Below are positions 35,710 to 44,271 of a stretch of DNA of 64,000 bases, piece by piece. Position 1 is the first letter of the stretch; every line of letters begins with the position of its first letter. Under the pieces are notes generated by a model. The model was not told the origin of the DNA. It ran no database searches and saw nothing but the letters and a program-made list of their open reading frames with translations. The stretch is from an uncultured Alphaproteobacteria bacterium. GTDB lineage: Bacteria > Pseudomonadota > Alphaproteobacteria > RF32 > CAG-239. The position numbers and the translations under genes are program-made. The DNA lies in assembly GCA_944392295.1 (NCBI GenBank), contig CALXWE010000002.1:62001-126000 (forward strand). The letters run 5' to 3'.

Positions 35710-37173
35710 TTAGTTTCTCGGAATGGCTTCAAAACTACATCTCAGACACTGTTCTTTCAGTGTTCCTAATTGTGTATTGGAACATCCCTTACCAATGTTG
35801 GTACAGTCATATTTATATCCTTTACTGCAGCAGGTTTGTTCAACAGGGTCTACAGTAGAAGGTGAGCAGCTTGTACATCTCTTACCATTATAAGTACTTG
35901 AGTTACTACAACCCCCGCCTACAGAACGACAATCATAGTCGAATGATAATGAGCAGCAATCAATGGTAACGGAACCACTACTACATTTTTTGCAGGTATT
36001 ATTTCCTGAATAGCCAACAATGCTGATAGTACCGTTGCAGAATGGCGGAAAGATAGAACTTCCGCTCGGGCAAGATTTAGCTACACATTTACCGCATTTT
36101 TTGCTGCCGACAGTGGTGGTAGTTACCGTCCAACCAGATGCATATGTACCACAGTCACTTGTGGAGGTTATATCTTCAGAATATCCATCGGGACAGGTAA
36201 TTTCTTTTTCAGTTAAACACTTTTTAGCTGATGTATCATACGGGCAAGCTAACCAGTCACCATCGCATGAAGTATCAGTGTAACCAAGCGTTTTACAAAT
36301 GCTGTCATTTTGAGCCGTACAACTATCCGTAAAGTCCCAATAGCCTGTATCGCAATAGCAATCGTTACCGCAGGCGCCGGTGATGCCGCTTATATAATCG
36401 TTACATACAACATGTGCCGGTATATTGCCTTGATATTCATAACTGCTATCCGTACATCCGTTTATGCATTGCGACTTATTGGCATCACGAGTGTAACCGC
36501 ACACACATTCAGGCAATGAGACCGTGCTACATTTGTACACCGTCGTACCGCTCGGCCAGTTTGTACATCTTTCGGTATAGCTGCCGCAACACGTATCGGG
36601 GTCAGAAACCCAGTTGCCTTCGCCGGCTGCCGGACATTCGCAAGAAGTACACAATGTACCTCTGTCATCAGAGCAAGTCGTTCCGCCGCATGACGCTGCG
36701 GAATCGCAGGCGTAAAAATTACTTGAACATTGACAACTTTTATACTTTCCGCCACAAGATTTACCTACACCGATTTCTCCTTCCCCGTCGCAAGTTTCGG
36801 AGTAGGAAGAATCACATTGGCAATAGCCCCTTTCGCAGCCAAGATAACTTTCACCGCCGGCACTGGTGCCATAGCACTGCGCTCCGGTACAAACCATACC
36901 CTCTTCATTACATGGCTCGTATATCGTACCGTCTGAGCAACAATCCTCCGGCCAATAAAACTTTTCTCCGGCATCAACACATACGCTGCTGCCATCGCGA
37001 GGAGCTTCACAAACTTCTCTATCCGGACATTTTTCACTTTCTATATCAATGCTCGAGGATAAACAACTCGCATCAGATTCACTGCCGGCTAAAAAACAAA
37101 CCCTTGCATCGGGAGCAGAACTAAACAGTACTACTCCTGCCAATACCATCAATATTTCTTTCATCTTAAGCAT
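35710..37173 (-). CDS. secreted cysteine-rich repeat protein, 487 aa
   Basis: The protein begins MLKMKEILMVLAG with a signal peptide ending about PDA-RV, so it is exported. I count 60 cysteines, about one residue in eight. They occur in irregular units such as C-x-C, CC and C-x2-C, with Gly, Ser, Thr and Asp between, somewhat like extracellular EGF-like or disulfide-knotted surface proteins. No named domain fits. The frame is open 22 codons further upstream, but the ATG at 37173 follows GGAGG by five bases. It would need an oxidising periplasm or exterior; a surface or adhesion role is inference. It lies upstream of a terminator and apart from the mla genes. Confidence 0.75.
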   Translation of the reverse strand: MLKMKEILMVLAGVVLFSSAPDARVCFLAGSESDASCLSSSIDIESEKCPDREVCEAPRDGSSVCVDAGEKFYWPEDCCSDGTIYEPCNEEGMVCTGAQCYGTSAGGESYLGCERGYCQCDSSYSETCDGEGEIGVGKSCGGKYKSCQCSSNFYACDSAASCGGTTCSDDRGTLCTSCECPAAGEGNWVSDPDTCCGSYTERCTNWPSGTTVYKCSTVSLPECVCGYTRDANKSQCINGCTDSSYEYQGNIPAHVVCNDYISGITGACGNDCYCDTGYWDFTDSCTAQNDSICKTLGYTDTSCDGDWLACPYDTSAKKCLTEKEITCPDGYSEDITSTSDCGTYASGWTVTTTTVGSKKCGKCVAKSCPSGSSIFPPFCNGTISIVGYSGNNTCKKCSSGSVTIDCCSLSFDYDCRSVGGGCSNSSTYNGKRCTSCSPSTVDPVEQTCCSKGYKYDCTNIGKGCSNTQLGTLKEQCLRCSFEAIPRN

Positions 37174-37260
37174 ATCCGCCTCCGATTGTAAGTAATTTAC
37201 ATATATTTTTATTCTACTCAAAAACTCTTGTCTTGTCAATTATTTCATCGCACAAAAACC

Positions 37261-37878
37261 TTATTTGTCGGTAGATTGTACATTTGTTGATATCTTGCCT
37301 TTAAGGTTGTTTATCAGACCCTTTACCCCTTCTGGTGAATTTTTAATAAATGCTGTATATTCGTTGCGTGCGGTTATCGCTAAACTTACGTTTTCGATAA
37401 TGATATCAACTACCTTCATTTGGCCTTTGGTTTCTTTTACACGCCATACCACCTTGGCCGGAGCTCCCTGCTCCATCGGAACTTCTGTGTTTACAAAAAT
37501 TTGCCCGGCTGAGTTGGACGGCGATGTCCCCTTAAATATAAAAGTTTTACCCTTAAATTCATCAAAACGACCTGACCATGTCTTGATGTTTAACTCGCGG
37601 TAAACATCTATAAATTCCTCTCGTTCTGCCGTGGTTGCCGTTTTCCAGTAACGTCCTAAAACAAATCGACCGATAAAATCTAAATCTAGATATTCATTAA
37701 ACAGCTTTTCAAAACGCTTGTCCTTTTCTTCTTGAGAAACATCAGAATTAATAATTTCTTCTATGCCTTGCGTCGTAATTTTTTTTATAAAATCTTCCGC
37801 CTTCGGACCGTTTATTTCCGCCATTGCTTCTCCACTTAATAAAAAAATTCCACAAAACAATGCTAAAATTTTTTTCAT
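37261..37878 (-). CDS. mlaC: phospholipid-binding periplasmic protein MlaC
   Basis: MlaC shuttles phospholipid between the outer-membrane MlaA complex and the inner-membrane MlaFEDB transporter. The 205-residue protein has a signal peptide ending at AMA-EI and the MlaC/Ttg2D fold: FEKLFNEYLDLDFIGRFVLGRYW followed by EREEFIDVYRELNIKTWS, which matches the family. It follows mlaA by 11 bases, so the two are co-transcribed; mlaFEDB are not in the window. Confidence 0.93.
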   Translation of the reverse strand: MKKILALFCGIFLLSGEAMAEINGPKAEDFIKKITTQGIEEIINSDVSQEEKDKRFEKLFNEYLDLDFIGRFVLGRYWKTATTAEREEFIDVYRELNIKTWSGRFDEFKGKTFIFKGTSPSNSAGQIFVNTEVPMEQGAPAKVVWRVKETKGQMKVVDIIIENVSLAITARNEYTAFIKNSPEGVKGLINNLKGKISTNVQSTDK

Positions 37879-37890
37879 AGATAGTCTCCT

Positions 37891-38679
37891 TTATTCTTCA
37901 AATTCATCGTTATATTCATCATAACCAAAATCAAAATCGTAACTGGCTGTTGCGTTTTCTTCCGAGTTATCCGAACATATGCTTTGATACTTTTGGCGAT
38001 TTTGCAGCCATGATGATTTTATGGTCGTATAGTAATCTACCGAACCTTCTTCCAAGCTTTGCAGTAAAAATTCGTTCTCGGCTCGTAAATTTACATATTT
38101 CAGAGCTGCTGCTCCTGCAACTCCAACATCCACCCAACCGTCATCGGTATCTATAAATGCCCAGAACAGCGGACTGGTATATGCTTCACCGGCAAGACCA
38201 ACCAAAGAGCGTGGTGTAGACGGACCTAATACCGGCATGACCACAAAAGGTCCATCCGGCACACAATATTTGGCCATCGTTTCATCAAAAGAGTTTTTTT
38301 TGCGCTCTAATCCCCAGCCTGAAGCAACATCAAAAGTTCCTAGCAGTCCGAGTGTCGAATTGATTAAAAAACGGCTGATAGAAATCCCGCTTTCTTTAAT
38401 TTCTCCCTGCAATAAATCATTTACAAAATATGAAGGCTCATCTAAGTTATTAAACAATGATGTAACCCTATCTCTCACAAATTGATTGGTGACCTTTTTA
38501 TATCCTTTGGCTACAGGGTATATTACCTTTTTATCTAATTGATAATTGAAATTAAACATGGCTCGGTTATACGCTTCAAGCGTTGTTTCATTAGAAGTAT
38601 CTAACTTACTGCCGTCAGGGTTGGTGGCACAGGATGCCAAAAATATTGCAAAAAGTAACGTTAAATGTGTCTTTTTCAT
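37891..38679 (-). CDS. mlaA: outer-membrane lipid asymmetry lipoprotein MlaA (VacJ)
   Basis: MlaA removes misplaced phospholipids from the outer leaflet. The 262-residue protein has a lipobox LASC (Cys17) and the family features YNRAMFNFNYQLDK, FVNDLLQGEIKESGISISRFLINSTLGLLGTFDVA and VVMPVLGPSTPRSLVG. The C-terminal tail from about residue 235 is acidic and low in complexity, an extension over the family. It pairs with mlaC downstream. Confidence 0.94.
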   Translation of the reverse strand: MKKTHLTLLFAIFLASCATNPDGSKLDTSNETTLEAYNRAMFNFNYQLDKKVIYPVAKGYKKVTNQFVRDRVTSLFNNLDEPSYFVNDLLQGEIKESGISISRFLINSTLGLLGTFDVASGWGLERKKNSFDETMAKYCVPDGPFVVMPVLGPSTPRSLVGLAGEAYTSPLFWAFIDTDDGWVDVGVAGAAALKYVNLRAENEFLLQSLEEGSVDYYTTIKSSWLQNRQKYQSICSDNSEENATASYDFDFGYDEYNDEFEE

Positions 38680-38807
38680 TAACTCACCTTAATATATAGC
38701 GCTGTAAATGCCTTCAATATATCAACTCAACTAATTTAATCAACTAAAATGTTCGGCTTTTCGGTATGGTTTTTTGTTTTTGTTACAATCAAGAAATTTT
38801 TTGTGTG

Positions 38808-38836
38808 TTGCATAACACCTTTATTTGACTTACTAT
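38808..38836 (+). promoter_or_regulatory. putative sigma-70-type promoter of the aminotransferase gene
   Basis: TTGCAT (38808-38813) and TACTAT (38831-38836) are separated by 17 bases, 35 bases before the start codon at 38872. Confidence 0.45.
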
Positions 38837-38871
38837 CCCTTCCAGTTTGAACTTTTATAAGGATTAAAGTA

Positions 38872-40032
38872 ATGACCAATAAACCTGCAAAAAATATTAA
38901 CTTATTTGATTGCGCAACTTCTCAAAAAGTTATCGGTCGTGATAAGTTCATGGCCGCTATTGAAAAAATTTTGGATCACGGCGCTTACTGCCAAGGTCCT
39001 GAAACAAAAGAATTAGACCAGAAATTGGCCGAATACTCCGGCACAAAATACTGTGCTACCTGTGGTTCAGGTACCGATGCCTTAACTTTGGCTTTGATGG
39101 CTTGGGACGTTAAACCAGGTGATGCTGTTTTTGTTTCCTCGTTTACTTTCGTATCTTCTGCCGAAGCTCCAGTATTGTTGGGCGCTACTCCGATTTTTAT
39201 CGACTCTAAACCCGATACCTACAATATGGATCCCGAAGATTTGAAACGCGCTATCGCCGAAGTTAAAAAAGAAGGTAAATTACGCCTTAAAGCCGTTATC
39301 CCGGTTGATATTTTCGGTTCTCCGTGCGAATTGGATGAAATTATTAAAATCGCTCATGAAAACGGTATGAAAGTTTTATCTGACTCTTGCCAATCTTACG
39401 GTTCTGTTTACCATGGCAAAAAAGCCGGATCAATCTCTGATATGACCGCGACTTCTTTCTATCCTACTAAGCCTTTGGCCGGTTATGGCGACGGCGGTGC
39501 CGTATTTACCAATGATAACGAAGAAAATGAATTGGTTAAATCTTGCCGCGTTCACGGTATGAGCCCCGAAGACCACTATGATAACGTTCGGTTAGGTATG
39601 ACAGGTCGTATGAACTCCTTCCAAGCTGCCGTTATTTTACAAAAACTTACGGTTTTTGATAAAGAACTTGAACAACGCTACAATGTGGCCAAACGTTACG
39701 ATAACGAATTGAGCGATTATTTCGGAAAACAAAGAATTTTGGATAACTGCCGTTCAGCTTATGCTTTGTACACCATTAACTGCGAACACCGCGATGAATT
39801 AATGGCATTCTTAAAAGAAAACGGTATCCCGTGCGGTGCTTACTATCCGCGCCCGGTTAATACTCAAACCGCTTATGTTAAATGGAACACTCGTTCGGTT
39901 CCGGTTTGCGAAAGATTGTCCAAGACAGTATTAAGTATCCCGATGCATCCGTATTTGGAAAAAGACGAGCAATCTTACATCATTGAAAAAATGAATGAAT
40001 TTGCCGCTAAATATTCCGCTAAGGCTGCTTAA
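38872..40032 (+). CDS. DegT/DnrJ/EryC1/StrS-family sugar aminotransferase
   Basis: These PLP enzymes transfer an amino group to a keto sugar nucleotide for LPS, capsule or glycan building. The 386-residue protein has CATCGSGTDALTLAL (PLP-phosphate site), SFTFVSSAEAPVLLGATPIFID, DSCQSYGSVYHGKKAG with Asp and Gln contacts, and SFYPTKPLAGYGDGGAV holding the PLP lysine (K in PTKP). The WbpE-type branch, acting on UDP-linked 3-keto sugars, fits in overall form, but no sugar dehydrogenase or acyltransferase lies nearby to confirm the substrate. It has its own promoter and terminator. Confidence 0.9.
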   Translation: MTNKPAKNINLFDCATSQKVIGRDKFMAAIEKILDHGAYCQGPETKELDQKLAEYSGTKYCATCGSGTDALTLALMAWDVKPGDAVFVSSFTFVSSAEAPVLLGATPIFIDSKPDTYNMDPEDLKRAIAEVKKEGKLRLKAVIPVDIFGSPCELDEIIKIAHENGMKVLSDSCQSYGSVYHGKKAGSISDMTATSFYPTKPLAGYGDGGAVFTNDNEENELVKSCRVHGMSPEDHYDNVRLGMTGRMNSFQAAVILQKLTVFDKELEQRYNVAKRYDNELSDYFGKQRILDNCRSAYALYTINCEHRDELMAFLKENGIPCGAYYPRPVNTQTAYVKWNTRSVPVCERLSKTVLSIPMHPYLEKDEQSYIIEKMNEFAAKYSAKAA

Positions 40033-40050
40033 TTTACGACATTAACCGTT

Positions 40051-40082
40051 AAAACACCCGTAAGTTATTGCGGGTGTTTTTT
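40051..40082 (+). terminator. rho-independent terminator
   Basis: AAAACACCCG pairs with CGGGTGTTTT around TAAGTTATTG, followed by further T residues, after the aminotransferase gene. Confidence 0.85.
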
Positions 40083-40152
40083 ATATGCTTATTGATTTTT
40101 TAATAAAAAAATTCTATATCTATAAACAGTGATATTTTTTTAGGAGAAAATT

Positions 40153-40881
40153 ATGGAAATAAAATCTTATACCTCTGCTGTGGAAAGAACTTCCGTCGAT
40201 GAGGGTTTACGCGCCTATATGATTAAAGTTTATAACTTTATGGCCGGTGGCTTATGCTTGACCGCTTTGGTGTCTTTTCTTATTTTGAACACCTCTTTAA
40301 TCGGGCTGTTTTTTAATCTTAACCAAGCTGCCGGAACTATCAGCTTATCGGGCTTGGGGTGGCTTATGTTTATCGCTCCGTTAATTATGGTTTTTGCCTT
40401 TAACTGGGTAATAACTCGCGGCTCCATTGCTCAGGTGCAAGGCGTGTTCTGGGCTTATGCTGCTTTAATGGGTGCTTCACTTACCCCAATATTGTTTATG
40501 TACACAACAACCAGTATGGCTAAGGTGTTCTTAATTACTGCCGGTACTTTCGGGGCTATGAGCCTTTATGGCTACACAACCAAACGTGATTTAACCGGCA
40601 TGGGTTCGTTTTTAATTATGGGCTTGTGGGGCGTTATTATTGCCACCATCGTTAACATCTTTATGAGAAGTGCCGCTATGGATTATGCCTTGTCTTACAT
40701 TACGGTTGCTATCTTTGTCGGTTTAACCGCTTACGATACTCAGGCTATTCGCAATATGTATATGTCGGCAGATACCGATGATACTTTAACCCGCAAGGCC
40801 GTTGCCGGTGCTTTGTCTTTGTATCTTGATTTTATCAACCTCTTCCTTAACTTGTTAAGAATTATGGGCGATAGAAGATAA
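40153..40881 (+). CDS. Bax inhibitor-1/YccA-family membrane protein
   Basis: The 242-residue protein has seven hydrophobic helices from about residue 26 to the end. Family features include an N-terminal DEGLRAYMIKVYNFMAGGLCLTAL segment, GTFGAMSLYGYTTKRDLTGMGSFLIMGL in the middle and the C-terminal GLTAYDTQAIRNMY, followed by ALSLYLDFINLFLNLLRI. In E. coli YccA modulates FtsH; other members conduct calcium. Which role applies is unknown. The gene is flanked by terminators on both sides. Confidence 0.93.
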   Translation: MEIKSYTSAVERTSVDEGLRAYMIKVYNFMAGGLCLTALVSFLILNTSLIGLFFNLNQAAGTISLSGLGWLMFIAPLIMVFAFNWVITRGSIAQVQGVFWAYAALMGASLTPILFMYTTTSMAKVFLITAGTFGAMSLYGYTTKRDLTGMGSFLIMGLWGVIIATIVNIFMRSAAMDYALSYITVAIFVGLTAYDTQAIRNMYMSADTDDTLTRKAVAGALSLYLDFINLFLNLLRIMGDRR

Positions 40882-40901
40882 GCTTTATGCTTACTATTAA
40901 C

Positions 40902-40927
40902 AACCCGCTTTTATAGCGGGTTTTTTA
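40902..40927 (+). terminator. rho-independent terminator
   Basis: AACCCGC pairs with GCGGGTT around TTTTATA and is followed by a T run, after the BI-1 family gene. Confidence 0.85.
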
Positions 40928-40977
40928 TTTGGCTTTTTAAAAATTTTCTGTTAAATATGGCTTGAGAGAAAAATACT

Positions 40978-42783
40978 ATGGCTGATATTAAACACGGACT
41001 TACCGTTCTTAAAAATAACGTTAAAATTGCTCCCGAAAAACCGGGAGTGTATCGTATGATTTCTAAAACCGAAGAAGTTTTATACGTCGGTAAAGCCAAA
41101 AATATTAAAAAGCGAATCGTTGCTTATACTAAGTTTGATAAACTCCCAACCCGCCTAAAACGTATGGTATCGGAAGTTAATCGAATGGAATTTATCATCG
41201 TTGAAAATGAAGCAAAAGCTCTTTTGATGGAAAACGAGCTGATTAAACGTTTTTCTCCGCGATTTAACATTTTACTCAAAGATGATAAAACCTTTCCTCA
41301 CCTGATGATTAACCCGACCGAAGATTATCCGGCTCTGCGCAAGCAACGCGGTAAACGTAACGGTAAATTTCGCTATTTCGGACCTTTTGTCAGCGCCACC
41401 GCCGTTAATTATGTTATGGACGTAATCCAAAAGGCTTTTCTGCTGCGCTCGTGCCGCGACAGCGATTTTAAAAATCGTACACGTCCGTGTATGCTCTACC
41501 AAATTAAACGTTGTTCCGCTCCGTGTGTTAACAAAATAAGCAAAGATGATTATCATAAACTGGTTAATCAGGTTATCGACTTTTTAGAAGGTAAAAACAC
41601 CAAAATTCAAGATGAACTATCTGCTAAAATGCAAAAAGCCAGCGACGCTCTTGATTTTGAAACAGCCGCAGTACTTCGCGACAGAATAAAAGCCTTAACC
41701 TCAATTCAAACCGGAAACGTTGTCGAATATTCTAAATTGCAATCAGTTGATATTATTGCCATTGCGCAAAAAAATGGTTTGGTTTGCATTCAACTCTTTA
41801 TTATCCGCGGCGGGCAAAATTGCGGCAACGTGCCCTATTTTCCAAAACAAACCGACGATGCTTCAGATACCGAAATTTTAGAAGCGTTCATAAGTGAATT
41901 TTATAACAATCACATTCCGCCCAAAGAAATTTATTTATCTTGCAACATACCTAATCAGGACTTTTTTGAAAAAGCTCTCGGCGTAAAAATATACACCTAT
42001 TCGCGCGGCGATAAGGCCAAGCTTATTGAAAATGCCAAAGAAAACGCTATGGCGGCTTTGGAAAGAAAAATTGCCGAACAAACTTCAGTTAAAAACAATC
42101 TTGCTGAAATGCAAAAATGTTTTGATTTACCAAGAATTCCGCAACGAATTGAAATTTATGACAACTCCCACATTCAGGGTAGTTATGCCATAGGCGCCAT
42201 GGTGGTAGCAACCCCTGACGGGTTTGATAAAAAATCATACCGAACTTTTAATATTAAAAATCCTGACATAACCAATGACGATTTTGCCATGATGAAAGAA
42301 GTCTTGCTGCGTAGGTTTGAAAAAATGACACCCGAAAACAAACCTGACGTAATTTTGTTAGACGGTGGTTTAGGACAGTTGCACGCAGTTCATGAAGTTT
42401 TAAAAGATTACGATTTATCCGATATTGCCATTATTGCCATTTCCAAAGGACCAGATAGAAATGCCGGTAAAGAATTTTATCATATGCTCGGCAGGGAAAG
42501 TTTTGCCCTTACCTACCGTTCGGCTCTGGCGTTTTATTTGCAAAATCTGCGTGATGAAGCTCACCGTTTTGCCATAGGCACACACCGCAAAAAAAGAGCA
42601 AAATCAATGTATAAATCAAAAGTTGATGAGATTGAGGGAATCGGCGCAAAGCGTAAACGCGACCTCTTAAACCATTTCGGTTCGGCCGACGAAATTGCTC
42701 AGGCTTCCATTGCCGATTTAACCAAAGTTAACGGTATAAGTAAAAAAACAGCTGAAAAAGTGTATAATTTCTTTCATAAATAA
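40978..42783 (+). CDS. uvrC: excinuclease ABC subunit C
   Basis: UvrC makes both incisions in nucleotide excision repair. The 601-residue protein has the GIY-YIG nuclease domain (PGVYRMI and LYVGKAKNIKKRI, residues about 22-45), a cysteine-containing segment (PCMLYQIKRCSAPCV), a UVR motif (DFETAAVLRDRIKAL), the RNase H-like C-terminal nuclease (DNSHIQGSYAIGAMVV, and DGGLGQLHAV) and a C-terminal helix-hairpin-helix (GIGAKRKRDLLNHFGS). Its pairing with pgsA downstream is common in Alphaproteobacteria. Confidence 0.97.
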   Translation: MADIKHGLTVLKNNVKIAPEKPGVYRMISKTEEVLYVGKAKNIKKRIVAYTKFDKLPTRLKRMVSEVNRMEFIIVENEAKALLMENELIKRFSPRFNILLKDDKTFPHLMINPTEDYPALRKQRGKRNGKFRYFGPFVSATAVNYVMDVIQKAFLLRSCRDSDFKNRTRPCMLYQIKRCSAPCVNKISKDDYHKLVNQVIDFLEGKNTKIQDELSAKMQKASDALDFETAAVLRDRIKALTSIQTGNVVEYSKLQSVDIIAIAQKNGLVCIQLFIIRGGQNCGNVPYFPKQTDDASDTEILEAFISEFYNNHIPPKEIYLSCNIPNQDFFEKALGVKIYTYSRGDKAKLIENAKENAMAALERKIAEQTSVKNNLAEMQKCFDLPRIPQRIEIYDNSHIQGSYAIGAMVVATPDGFDKKSYRTFNIKNPDITNDDFAMMKEVLLRRFEKMTPENKPDVILLDGGLGQLHAVHEVLKDYDLSDIAIIAISKGPDRNAGKEFYHMLGRESFALTYRSALAFYLQNLRDEAHRFAIGTHRKKRAKSMYKSKVDEIEGIGAKRKRDLLNHFGSADEIAQASIADLTKVNGISKKTAEKVYNFFHK

Positions 42784-42842
42784 AATTTTTGCTCTATACT
42801 ACGCTTAGTTTAGGACTTTTTAATTAATATAAGGGGGAAATC

Positions 42843-43547
42843 GTGTATAACTTACCTAATATTTTAACAATTTCCAGAATAGTTGTTATTCCGGTTATTT
42901 TTTTGTCGCTCTATATTACTTCTTTTTGGTGGTCAATGCTGATTGCCGTTTTGTTTGTGGCTGCCGCCGTTACCGATTATTTTGACGGATATCTGGCTCG
43001 GAGCCGCAACGAAACTTCAGCCTTTGGTCGTTTGCTTGACCCGATTGCCGATAAACTCTTGGTAGCTTCCGCTTTGGTAGTTATTTTGGCAAAGCCGGGA
43101 ATGGTCTGGAGTGAGTTATCTTATATCCCTGCCTTTATTATACTTTGCCGCGAAATTTTGGTCTCCGGCTTGCGTGAGTTTTTGCGTGAAGTTAATGTTG
43201 GCTTGCCGGTTACACGTTTGGCTAAATGGAAAACTGGTTTCCAGATGACCGCTCTTTCATTAATGCTGTTCCACGGCTTGTGGATTTGGGCTTATATCGG
43301 TGAGTTTTTGCTCTGGATTGCCGCAGCTTTGACCTTTATTACCGGATATCAATATTTCCAAAAAAGCCTCGACTATGTTAAGTCTTTGGAAAAGGCTAAA
43401 ACCGTTGAAGCTAAAATAGTTGTTAAAAAACAGCCGGTGAAAACCGAAGCCAAAGCAGAGAAAAAAGTTCCCGCTAAAAAAGCTTCAACTTCAAAAAAGA
43501 AAGCCCCTGCTAAAAAAACAACTAAAAAAGTTAAATCTGCCAAATAG
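42843..43547 (+). CDS. pgsA: phosphatidylglycerophosphate synthase PgsA with lysine-rich tail
   Basis: PgsA makes phosphatidylglycerophosphate from CDP-diacylglycerol and glycerol 3-phosphate in the inner membrane. The 234-residue protein begins with NLPNILTISRI, has the CDP-alcohol phosphotransferase signature DYFDGYLARSRNETSAFGRLLDPIADK (D-G-x2-A-R-x8-G-x3-D-x3-D pattern) and four or more membrane helices. The start is GTG at 42843, after GGGGGAA. The last about 55 residues are a Lys/Ala-rich KKxPAKK-type tail like histone H1, absent from most PgsA proteins. Confidence 0.94.
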   Translation: MYNLPNILTISRIVVIPVIFLSLYITSFWWSMLIAVLFVAAAVTDYFDGYLARSRNETSAFGRLLDPIADKLLVASALVVILAKPGMVWSELSYIPAFIILCREILVSGLREFLREVNVGLPVTRLAKWKTGFQMTALSLMLFHGLWIWAYIGEFLLWIAAALTFITGYQYFQKSLDYVKSLEKAKTVEAKIVVKKQPVKTEAKAEKKVPAKKASTSKKKAPAKKTTKKVKSAK

Positions 43548-43555
43548 GCTAATAT

Positions 43556-44242
43556 ATGAATAGAGACATTGTGCACATTTTAGTCGTTGATGATGATACG
43601 CGCTTAAGAGCCCTGCTCCGCCGCTTCTTGCAAGAGCAGGACTTTGCCGTATCGGCAGCTAAAGATGCCAATGAAGCCAGATTCTTTTTACAGCAATATA
43701 AATTTGATTTGCTGATTGTTGATGTTATGATGCCGGGTGAAAGCGGTATTGAATTTTTAACCTCTTTGCGTAAAGAAAACAATGTGCCGGTTATTATGCT
43801 TACCGCTATGGGCGAACCGGGAGACAGAATATCCGGGTTGGAGGCCGGCGCTGACGACTATCTGCCTAAGCCTTTTGAGCCTAAAGAGTTGGTCTTGAGA
43901 ATAAAAAATATCTTAAAGCGTACACCGCAAAATAAAGATACTCTCACAACACTTAATCTCGGCTTATGTTTGTATGATGCCGTGAAAAAAGAGCTTACTA
44001 ACAAACAAGGCGAAATTATTCATGTAACTCCGGTTGAACAAATGCTCTTAAACGTTTTAAGCCAAAAACCGGGACAGATATTTACTCGTGAACAATTAGC
44101 TCAGATATTGGGGGCAGGACAAAGCCCTCGTTCCATTGATGTGCAAATTACGCGTTTACGTAAAAAAATTGAAAAAGATTCTAAAAATCCTCGTTATTTA
44201 CAAACTATTCGCGGCAAAGGTTATATGCTGCTGCCCGAATAG
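43556..44242 (+). CDS. OmpR-family response regulator
   Basis: The 228-residue protein has a receiver domain (VVDDD at 11-14, phospho-acceptor Asp56 in LLIVDVMMPG, Thr in MLTAMG, Lys in LPKPF at about 106) and a winged-helix DNA-binding domain ending in RYLQTIRGKGYML, the OmpR/PhoB pattern. It lies 29 bases before the histidine kinase gene and eight bases after pgsA, so it may be transcribed with both. Its target genes are unknown. Confidence 0.94.
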   Translation: MNRDIVHILVVDDDTRLRALLRRFLQEQDFAVSAAKDANEARFFLQQYKFDLLIVDVMMPGESGIEFLTSLRKENNVPVIMLTAMGEPGDRISGLEAGADDYLPKPFEPKELVLRIKNILKRTPQNKDTLTTLNLGLCLYDAVKKELTNKQGEIIHVTPVEQMLLNVLSQKPGQIFTREQLAQILGAGQSPRSIDVQITRLRKKIEKDSKNPRYLQTIRGKGYMLLPE

Positions 44243-44271
44243 CCTTATCAACCTTATTAAAGGAGTTTTAT

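Noticed and set aside
36414-37124. Plus-strand open frame of 236 codons
   Set aside because: It is the complement of the cysteine-rich gene; it lacks a ribosome site and has an unlikely composition.
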